In this document: piece by piece, positions 36,513 through 64,000 of the stretch | Layout of the letters: each line of letters starts with the position of its first letter | How positions within the stretch are numbered: position 1 is the stretch's first letter | Assembly: GCA_963971405.1 (NCBI GenBank) | Contig: OZ020486.1 | Location: 2,170,001 to 2,234,000 of the forward strand | Source of the DNA: Psococerastis gibbosa | Taxonomy: Eukaryota > Arthropoda > Insecta > Psocodea > Psocidae | Reading direction: 5' to 3' | Length of the DNA: 64,000 nucleotides | Program-made: the position numbers and the translations under genes | Notes under the pieces: model-generated | Told to the model about the DNA's origin: nothing | The model's input: the letters and a program-made list of their open reading frames with translations, nothing else | Database searches by the model: none

Positions 36513-38059
36513 TTTAACGTAAAAATGCAACTGCAAGGAAGGCGCTGACAAACCTGCACGTACGCGGTTAATTTTTTGAATTTATTCTGACGAATTAACT
36601 AATTTTTAAAATAATTTTCGCATCAATTTTTAATTAGTACTCTACAAAACAATTTATCTTACAATCAAATACCATTTTTTTTACATTAAAATAATAATTA
36701 ATGAAGCACTAGTATTTATGAAATAATGTGTAAGCTAAGTATTAAACAATTTCTATAATTCAACAGTCAACACAACGAATATAACAAGAGAACGCTTCTG
36801 ACAAATGTTTTAAAAGGCAGTGGCCAGGGGGCTGTCAACGCTGTATAAAATGGAATTTTGCCTTTCTTCCACTAAGAACCGTCTTCTGCTAAGTGGACGG
36901 AGATTAATTTTTCCGCACCGCGGCGCTTGCAGCGTTCCCGCTTAAATTCAAATTTTGGTCTGTAACATTTTAGTTGCCATATTCCAATGGAGATTAATAT
37001 TATTTTTTATATATTCCATTATAATGACAGTTGACTGTATTTCAACGCTTATATTATGTAATGTGCCATTGGCAGTGTAAAGTCTAATAAGCTTACGTAT
37101 GATAAGTAGATAAGTATCGGTAATACAGTAGGCAGCGTTAGTCAATTGCAGTTCAAACGTTAAATTTCCACATTTCAATTTTATTCATATACTTTTATAC
37201 TGTACTGAACATTCCCATTAATACGGTAGTTTATTTTTACTCTTTGGCGCTACAGTCTAGAGCCCGTAATGTCCTAAAAAAACTTTTTCATAGCCCGTAC
37301 GTAGCACATTGTTTATTACTCTAGATTACTGTTAGTAAACTTGTCCTATGTCGAATGCCTAATACCAACGACCAAAATTGATTGTTTTTTCTATTAGCAA
37401 TCCGTTAAACGTCTTCGATGTCAACTTATGCTATCTACTATACGAGGGATAATGGACACGATGAGAGAATGAGCCAAGCTCAACATGGACAAAATGTACA
37501 TAGTCGTATGAATGACTTTACCAAGTCAAAACTGAAACCCATGAACGACCTTCGGACTCTTCTTTTGCTAGCTTTCGGCATTTTTCTACTAAAACTAAAA
37601 TCTAATAGTGCCCAGTTGAAAATGTAAACAGAACAATGTCAGTAATGGCTTGTAGGCTGGATGGCGTGCGTCCTTCAGTCCTTGATTTTGGACTATCTTT
37701 TTGAAAATATGTTTCAAATTGAGATTTTAGTGATAGTTTCAGAATTTGTAAAAAAATCATTACAATTTTTAAAATACATTTTATTCCCATGAATATTTAA
37801 TTTGACATTTAAATATTTACATAAGAGTTTAACTTGAGCTCTGTTGTTCAAGGAAAGTGGACGGAGAAAAAATTTCCGCTGCGCGGCGTGGCGCTGCTAT
37901 CGCGAACTGAATCCCTATCCCGGTGACGAGTCTAGTTATCTGTTGTCTATGGCAGTGGCTTCCTAGGTGTATTGTGAGAGTGGAGGTTATCACAATTTCT
38001 ATTAATATTTTTCGTACATTGCTCTTGCCGCTTAAACAACTGTGTTATTAGTTGCAAAA
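36513..38059. promoter_or_regulatory. Head-to-head intergenic region of LIN9 and ISWI, split by a hAT-like element
   Basis: Both start codons face away from this stretch, so it must hold the 5' UTRs and promoters of both genes. Removing the 1127-bp insertion and one 8-bp duplication leaves about 412 bp, typical of a bidirectional promoter of two housekeeping genes. No TATA box could be assigned with confidence. The element ends 108 bases before the ISWI ATG and starts 312 bases from the LIN9 ATG, so it may overlap the ISWI transcription start. Confidence 0.7.
36825..37951 (+). mobile_element. hAT-like non-autonomous DNA transposon, copy 1 (1127 bp)
   Basis: Bounded by an 8-bp target-site duplication GCAGTGGC (36817-36824 and 37952-37959). 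Begins CAGGGGGCTGTC and ends TTGTCTATG. A copy of identical length lies inverted at 61899-63025 with a different 8-bp duplication, which fixes both ends. Both ends carry a subterminal direct repeat starting GTGGACGGAG followed by a GC-rich block (about 36893 and 37857). Terminal inverted repeats are weak, and no transposase is visible. Eight-bp duplications and a 5' CAG point to hAT; the superfamily is inferred. Confidence 0.88.
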
Positions 38060-56614
<18,555 letters not shown>

Positions 56615-59462
56615 GCCGACTGACGTCTGTGGTTTTGTGCAATGGACGCAATTTTGCATGTTTTTGTAACCAACTGCTGTTCCTGTTTTGTGCGTCTTCT
56701 GGTTGTATATAACTGTAAAGCTCCGAGAAACTGAAAATACAGGACTATTAAGGCCCTGTCCCACAATGGCTTGGAACGTCTCGGTAAGGTACGACATGCA
56801 ACGCAACGCCATGTATTGGTAGATGGGAGTGCCGTCCAACACTCTTTGCACTTACTTTTCAAACACCGGGCCTAAGTAGGAAAAGACTGCTAGTGAATCG
56901 CGGCTACCAAGTACGGTAAATCGATGAGGTCGTTGGCAAGTTTCAATTTCGGCGTCTAATTTCTTAGAAAGCTCTTAAAGTATCATGATCATCAATAATC
57001 AGCTGCCCGGGTGTGATGTGGCACCTTCCTCCACTCCCTGCTGTTTCTTCTCTTGTGATTATTCAACACTTGGTCTGGTGCCAGTCCCGACCTTGTGAGA
57101 TCTGGTTCCTGTTCCTCCTCCATGGTCTTCCTCTTTTTCGTGTTCATTCTATTAATTTCTCTAATTATTTCCTCTTGCCCATAATATTATCCATTCGTAC
57201 TTTAGCTTCATAACATCTAAATTAAACCTCCACCAATTCAGCGAAATTGTTGTTTTCCAATAATAATAATAGTACAATAATAATTGCCAAGTTGAGCCCT
57301 CCCATATACATTCAACTATGGTAGCCTTGTACCGCTTACTTAGCATGCCTTCCTAAAGTAAATCATCGCACCAACCAGTTTATTGACAAAATGGGGTATA
57401 CAAGTTGTGTCTTTTTTATATAGTGTAATTGTGATGCGTGTTTTTGTCATGGTATGTCATCCCTGAGATGTCGGTAAAATTGAGTTTTTGCCAAGGGTCT
57501 CTTTTTCAAAAATATTTAGTTAGTGTGGCCATGCACTATTTGTCCAGTATATTTATTGACGGCACTTAAAGAGTCGTACTGAGGCTCTTGTTAAGTTTGG
57601 CGCTGTCTTTGACCTTGTTTCTTGAGAAGGAGTATTTTTTATTTTAATTTTATTGTTTTAAAATTCTGATTATCAAGAAAATTGCTAACCCAGTACCTTA
57701 AGCAATCCGTTTCTGATACAAAATAAGTTCATCTGAAAATACTGGTCGTTAAGCCATGATTAGGGAATTTATGGATTTGCAGATAGTACCTCTACAATTT
57801 GGAATAAATAGTATGAGATGAGATTGTGACCAGTCACATCACGCGCAGTATCTTCCAAAAGGAAGAGGCACGTTTCATCTACTTTATTTTACATTTTATC
57901 GACGGCTCAACGATCGGCATTCTCTAAATAAATAAATCTTGACTTTTTGTTAATCTATTACTAAGCTAACCTAGCGGATTTAGGGCTATAAAGCCCTCAA
58001 ACAGTTTTTATTGTAACTAAAAATTCAGATTCATCGAGAATGTTTTGTTTTGATATTCCAGTTTTCACTGGCATAATGATTGTTCCTTAGTATGGAGAAG
58101 ACCGCAAGTAAATTACGTAAATGACCCTCTTTTTAACTTGTAATGAACAATGAACTAGCTTGAATGCATTGTAAATATACTGTAGCTAATATTATTAGGT
58201 TACTCTATTTTATCGATTTGTAGGGTAGGGTATTTGATAAGAATTCTCATGGAATAGATACATTAAACTTTAAAATATACCATAGTATTTATGTTTTACG
58301 CTTAGGAGCAAGTATTCCAAAGGATCCAGGGTTATCAAAAATATCATGTCCCGCGGAAGAATTAGCTCAATTTGATAGATGATGTATGGCCATTGGACGT
58401 CACTGACACCGATTGGACAGTTTTCTAACCCCCGTCCTCCGGACGCCCTCGCCGACACGTTTCTTTCATTTTTTTAAAAATTATTGTCTATCCTTAATAA
58501 TGGGATTAAGTAGCCATACCGTATATAGCATACATGGTACCGGAACCCTTACGCAGATAGTCTTCCTGAATATATGGTACCACATAATTTAAGCTGGCAC
58601 CCTGCATTGTTGGTAAACAAACATTCTTTTACCAAGGGAATGATTGAAAGAACGACGTCAAACCTGACAGTCGGCACTTGCATTTCTTAGTTTTTTTTTC
58701 CAGTGGCTTGGGGAACGATATAATTCGGACCTCTCTCATATGTGTTCTGTCCTGATGTAGGCTATCACTATTACACAAGCCATAGCAGCAATGCTTGACC
58801 ATAACGCTAGAAATATGAATAATAACAACTTAAAACTGTAAAAATCAATAGCGCTCAATGCATTTCATATCCTCCAATGGCCGAACAGCTGATTTTGTTT
58901 ACATTATTTTCGCAATTTCCGCCCTCTTACTGTGACGTCACTATGCAAGAACTCCATTCAAAACCGGCCCACAAGGCTGACAACTGAATGAGGCGTAGGA
59001 AGTTCTGCAGACTTGTCCTGGCAATCTCAGTAGTTTTATTGTGACTGAAATTAGCTAATGTGATCCTGGTGAAAACCTCTCAGTCTATTCGCGGTCGCAA
59101 CGTTTTCCCCATCATTGCTTGCGCTGCGGATGCCTGTCTAACTGGTTACTGGCTGCCCACAACTTCAGCAGGACTGGAAGAAAAGGCAGAAAATGGCCCC
59201 TGCGCAAGGATGGCACCCAAAATCGTGAAGCGTTCCACATTTTTTTTTTTTTTAATCACGCGACTAACAGACGAGAAGCTTGCTAGTTGGTAGTTGTTAG
59301 TTTGTAAAAAAAAAAAAAAGTATTAGCACAATTGACAATGAGGCTTATTTGTGGGACAGCTGATTTTAATTGTTTCCTATACTGTCCACTGTACAGCCAA
59401 AGTGACGAATTGCCGTACAACATTATTCAAACAATGGAATCAAAATCCACGAACCGTTCATA
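56615..59462 (+). other. ISWI 3' UTR candidate and gene-free sequence
   Basis: The ISWI 3' UTR must begin here. Candidate AATAAA signals are at about 57802 and 57925; neither is decisive. From 58.4 kb on only repeats and a T run (59239-59253) are seen. Confidence 0.4.
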
Positions 59463-60846
59463 TTGGTTAGAACTGCAACGGAAAAGATACCAGAAGAAGT
59501 TATAAAGAAACAAATACTTAAGTTTGTAGATGAAAATTCAATTTTAAGTAAATATCAATCAGGATTCAGAACTAAACATTCGACTGAAACTGCTCTTAGC
59601 TGTGTCATAAATGACTGGGTTATCGCGGTGGAAAATAAGAAAAAAGTCATTACAGTATTCCTTGATCTCCGTAGAGCGTTTGAGACAATTGACCGGAGAA
59701 TACTAATTCAGAAGCTGGAATATATTGGCATACGTGGTGAAGCACAGAAGTGGATTGTTGAATACCTCAAAGGGCGCAAACAGAAAACCAAGATTGGAAA
59801 AAAAGAATCACCTGATATAGAGAATAAATTTGGAGTCCCACAAGGCAGTAAACTTGGACCGCTCTTATTCATATTATTTATCAATGAATTACCGCAATGT
59901 CTGAAAATTGTAAAATCATGTTGTTTGCGGATGATACGTTAATATACATAGAAACAGACTCTTTAGAAGAAGGCTTTCGAAGGATAAATGAAGACCTGAG
60001 AGCTGTATATGAATGGCTAAATATGAACAAACTAAGTTTAAACATTGGAAAGACCAAATTCATGTTGATAAATAGATGTAATAACACACAACAAATAAAT
60101 TTGAAGGTTAAAATTGGTGATGAAGAAATAGATAAGGTTTCGGACATTAAGTATCTTGGAGTGATAGTGGATGACAAGTTAAATTTTAAGAAACATTTTC
60201 AGAAGACCATTGAAAAAGTAAATAAAAAAACGTCAATTATGAGGAGAATGAGACATTGTCTAACAAGAAGCGCGAAAATGGCTATGTTTAATGGTCTTCT
60301 TAAACCTCACCTTCAATACTGCAGTACAATGTTTAATTATGCCTCACAGAAAATAATAAATGATATACAGATATTAATAAACAAAGCATTGCGAGCCATA
60401 CTGGATGAACAAGAGGATGCCCACATCGTTGACTTGCACCGAGCGGCCAATATGCTCAAGTTTCAGGATTGTGTGTACTTAGACACGATGTCTTTTGTAT
60501 ATAAACTTGAGAAAGGAAACCTCCCGGAGTACATGACTACGGAAATGGAGAAAAATAGTGACATACATAAGTATGGAACAAGAAGTATGAACAACCTGCA
60601 CAGAAATTACAGAAGAACGAACTTAGGAATAAATTCAGTGTATCATAAAGGCGTGGCAGAGTATTATAAAATAGAACCGTCAATAAGAACATCGCAAAAT
60701 ATTTCTATATTTCGAGCTAAATTAAAAACTAAATTGATGGAAAACATGTGACATAGTGATATAGTAAAAGTGTGTACAATAGTTATTCACAGAAGAACTG
60801 AACATTAGCGCAAGCGCTACTTGGGAATACAACAACAACAACAACA
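59463..60846 (+). mobile_element. LINE D: 5'-truncated non-LTR retrotransposon with (CAA)n tail
   Basis: Two overlapping open frames, 59463-59942 and 59897-60751, are one reverse transcriptase broken by a single frameshift just before the catalytic FADDT. Upstream motifs: KYQSGFRTKHSTETAL, FLDLRRAFETID, GVPQGSKLGPLLFILFINEL. Downstream: KYLGVIVDDKLNFKKH and a C-terminal region through LKTKLMENM. About 80 bases after the stop the element ends with CAACAACAA (60829-60846). No target-site duplication was recognised. Lineage is CR1/L2/Jockey-like; not resolved. Confidence 0.87.
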
Positions 60847-61415
60847 GAATCCGTAGCGGAGCAAGTGATAAACAGGATTCAGACTATGTAAGGTAGCCTA
60901 AGAAGTAAGAACATAAAATCATTTAGTGATTAACTTTACTCCGTCTCTTATAATAAAATAGTTCGTTGATATAGTTAGGTACCTATATACTGACAACAAA
61001 CCTTGTCAGATCCCTAGTTAAAAGTAGCACTGACTGCCACTGAGCCTATATAGAGAGCTAATATCGAAGTAAATAGTAGTCGACAAAGTGACTGATCGCA
61101 ATGACATCAATGTAGCGCTAAAGTTAGTTACTGTATAGGAAAAAGTATAGTAACATATGCATATGCAAAATAGTCTTGATTAATTTAATTTTATATAACA
61201 ACGTTTTATTCAAATTGGAAGCCAAAATTGAATTGGCGCTGAAATTTCGAATAGGAAAGCTGGCCTCTCATTGGCCAGTACATTTGGGCGGGTGTTTCAA
61301 TACACCTATCAGAATTGAGCATTCAGACGCCACTGACGCCTGACGCCACCTCGGCCAACGCGTCCACGCGAGAGATTCACCGAATCACCGATGTCCGATT
61401 GACCGATTCACATTC

Positions 61416-61886
61416 CAGGGCTGCCGTTGTCCGGGAATAGTCCCGGAATTCCGGGAATTTTTTAAAATTACGGAATTTTTCCGGACCTATCAATTTCCGG
61501 GAATTTTCCGAGACTTTGCCGCAATATGAAAAAATGCGCTAAATCGAGCTAGCACGGCAAATTTTAAAAAAATATATAAAAAAAATGGCGTAAACCTAGC
61601 CTACAAACGTGTTTTTAAGACAAAATGCAGTAATTTCTGAATACTTGATACAGCAAAAAACGTAAAATTACTCCAAATAGCCTAAAAATATTTTTAATAC
61701 AGGTTAACAACTTACAACTTTAAAAAAAAAACTTCTTGGTTATGACTTATGATGTTAGTGGAGGCGAAATTTTATACCGATTTGTTGGTAGTACCTTTAG
61801 GCAGCAAACTTTTGAATTTTCCGGGAATTCCGGGACTTTTCAAGCAGTGATTCCGGGAATATGAAAATAATGAAACGGCAGCCCTG
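61416..61886. mobile_element. Short hAT-like element (471 bp) with clear inverted ends
   Basis: Starts CAGGGCTGCCGTT and ends AACGGCAGCCCTG, a 13-bp inverted match, flanked by the 8-bp duplication TCACATTC (61408-61415 and 61887-61894). Just inside both ends are blocks of ccgggaattccggg-type palindromes, which would be subterminal transposase sites. The interior is AT-rich with no open frame. The structure is textbook hAT MITE. Confidence 0.88.
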
Positions 61887-61898
61887 TCACATTCACGT

Positions 61899-63025
61899 CA
61901 TAGACAACAGATAACTAGACTCGTCACCGGGATAGGGATTCAGTTCGCGATAGCAGCGCCACGCCGCGCAGCGGAAATTTTTTCTCCGTCCACTTTCCTT
62001 GAACAACAGAGCTCAAGTTAAACTCTTATGTAAATATTTAAATGTCAAATTAAATATTCATGGGAATAAAATGTATTTTAAAAATTGTAATGATTTTTTT
62101 ACAAATTCTGAAACTATCACTAAAATCTCAATTTGAAACATATTTTCAAAAAGATAGTCCAAAATCAAGGACTGAAGGACGCACGCCATCCAGCCTACAA
62201 GCCATTACTGACATTGTTCTGTTTACATTTTCAACTGGGCACTATTAGATTTTAGTTTTAGTAGAAAAATGCCGAAAGCTAGCAAAAGAAGAGTCCGAAG
62301 GTCGTTCATGGGTTTCAGTTTTGACTTGGTAAAGTCATTCATACGACTATGTACATTTTGTCCATGTTGAGCTTGGCTCATTCTCTCATCGTGTCCATTA
62401 TCCCTCGTATAGTAGATAGCATAAGTTGACATCGAAGACGTTTAACGGATTGCTAATAGAAAAAACAATCAATTTTGGTCGTTGGTATTAGGCATTCGAC
62501 ATAGGACAAGTTTACTAACAGTAATCTAGAGTAATAAACAATGTGCTACGTACGGGCTATGAAAAAGTTTTTTTAGGACATTACGGGCTCTAGACTGTAG
62601 CGCCAAAGAGTAAAAATAAACTACCGTATTAATGGGAATGTTCAGTACAGTATAAAAGTATATGAATAAAATTGAAATGTGGAAATTTAACGTTTGAACT
62701 GCAATTGACTAACGCTGCCTACTGTATTACCGATACTTATCTACTTATCATACGTAAGCTTATTAGACTTTACACTGCCAATGGCACATTACATAATATA
62801 AGCGTTGAAATACAGTCAACTGTCATTATAATGGAATATATAAAAAATAATATTAATCTCCATTGGAATATGGCAACTAAAATGTTACAGACCAAAATTT
62901 GAATTTAAGCGGGAACGCTGCAAGCGCCGCGGTGCGGAAAAATTAATCTCCGTCCACTTAGCAGAAGACGGTTCTTAGTGGAAGAAAGGCAAAATTCCAT
63001 TTTATACAGCGTTGACAGCCCCCTG
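61899..63025 (-). mobile_element. hAT-like non-autonomous DNA transposon, copy 2 (1127 bp, inverted)
   Basis: Reverse-complement copy of 36825-37951, same length, flanked by the 8-bp duplication ATTCACGT (61891-61898 and 63026-63033). Three short open frames in the two copies translate identically, so divergence is very low and movement recent. The left duplication shares four bases with that of the neighbouring element at 61416-61886. Confidence 0.88.
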
Positions 63026-63654
63026 ATTCACGTGCGTTTGAAGCTTAGATAAAGATTAAAGAAGTAAGTTTGAAGTGTTTGAACTTTGAAGGTTTGATTT
63101 GAAATTTGCCTGCTTGAACATTTCAAGATGTGATCATGTAATTATTTAATTTTACTGCTAATAAGTAAGATAAGTTTATTTATTTTTATTTAATACCAAG
63201 GAACACTCAACTAAATAAGTGAAGGCGGTTGTTGAAAATACAGTACTAACCGGTATGCTCAGCAGCGCCGGCTTCCATAAATTCTTAGCAGTTTATGTTT
63301 ATGTTAGCTATTTTCTAATCCAAATGACAAATTATTTGCCCAAATTAGGTGAAATTTAAAACACCTATCTTATTAAGAATGAGATTCGACTAATTTTTTT
63401 GGCTGACAAGTGACAACTATAGTAACAAACGATTTGATAAAATATGATGCTGTGCAAACTGCTGATTATTTCATTTATTTGTATTAAATTAGTTTATTGT
63501 CTCAAAATGTCACATATTCTCCCACTTGATTTGGCCGGTCAAGCTCATTGGGTTGGGATTTGGAACGGCTTCACTCACGGCTATTGCTAATTCGCTATGA
63601 TAACGAATGAACGATAAGACAATGAAATAGGATATATAGCGCCTTACCCCAAGT

Positions 63655-64000
63655 TTAGTTAGTTTAGTTTAGTTTATTTCTTACATCTGTGACCCACCGA
63701 GGTGGGATAGACGGCGTTCAATATAAAGTACAACTAGTACTACCTACACATTTAATGATTCAACCTATTTAAATAAAACAATATTGCCAAAGGCAATCGT
63801 TATAAGCGAAGGTATTGACTGCTGTAGTCTGTCAAGAGATGGGGGTTTTGTAATCACCCCAATCTAAATCCCAGTACTCATTTAAACTATATAGAGGGCT
63901 TTCCTTCAGTTTCCTGTCAATAGCTGCTTTAAACAACGGGAATTTCATTGTCACAAGACCCCTAGGCAGTGCATTGTAATATCTGATGGCTGTGTTTGGG
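63655..64000 (-). mobile_element. LINE 3' end running off the window
   Basis: On the - strand the frame enters at the window edge with AIRYYNALPRGLVTMKFPLF, a usual C-terminal pattern of LINE proteins, and stops at about 63837 after DYKTPIS. About 170 bp of 3' UTR follows, ending in a repeated aaact tail (63655-63678). The catalytic part lies beyond the window. Confidence 0.65.

Noticed and set aside
36825..37951. Small genes conserved between the two inverted repeats (60-76 codon frames)
   Set aside because: The frames are identical only because the whole element is duplicated; they resemble no protein family and overlap each other on both strands.

Overview
The window looks like an animal nuclear genome, most probably an arthropod: genes are split into many small exons with GT-AG introns, transposable elements are very dense, and the proteins read as insect-like or crustacean-like ISWI, LIN9 and RNA polymerase AC19. 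No bacterial, organelle or viral gene set was seen. The species cannot be named from the sequence alone. All gene calls come from reading splice sites and from remembered family features, not from a database search.

Layout. 1-18 kb is a gene-free repeat field: a LINE nested inside another LINE (550-4464, both target-site duplications visible), short tandem duplications (4.6-5.5 kb), a tRNA-derived SINE, copies of a roughly 0.85 kb element (MITE-A) carrying TCTG microsatellites and long G/C runs, a Penelope-like fragment and a second dispersed family (Repeat B). 18.2-20.1 kb holds POLR1D (AC19 subunit of RNA polymerases I and III, + strand, 3 exons). 20.8-21.5 kb is a cluster of hairpin-type MITEs. 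22.8-36.5 kb is LIN9 (DREAM/MuvB subunit, - strand, 10 exons, 689 aa). 38.1-56.6 kb is ISWI/SMARCA5 (chromatin-remodelling ATPase, + strand, 17 exons, 1011 aa). 57-64 kb is repeats again: a LINE with a (CAA)n tail, two adjacent hAT-like elements, and a LINE 3' end running off the window.

How the genes relate. LIN9 and ISWI are head to head, with start codons 1547 bp apart. Of that gap, 1127 bp is a hAT-like element with an 8-bp target-site duplication, so the ancestral shared promoter was only about 0.4 kb. A second copy of exactly the same length lies in inverted orientation at 61899-63025, so ISWI sits between two near-identical inverted copies. All three genes serve basic nuclear work (transcription of rRNA/tRNA genes, cell-cycle gene control, nucleosome spacing) and would be expected to be broadly expressed.

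Most unusual signals: (1) decayed copies of coding-exon pieces lie in the intron next to their source exon, in LIN9 (exons 6 and 8) and in ISWI (exon 15, twice); (2) three hairpin elements share a TGGTAGCAGACAT-like core but have unrelated arms; (3) two hAT-like elements sit side by side with overlapping target-site duplications; (4) a Penelope-like repeat carries a hammerhead-like core whose stem shows a compensatory base change between two copies. I saw no gene cluster that forms a clearly new biological system.
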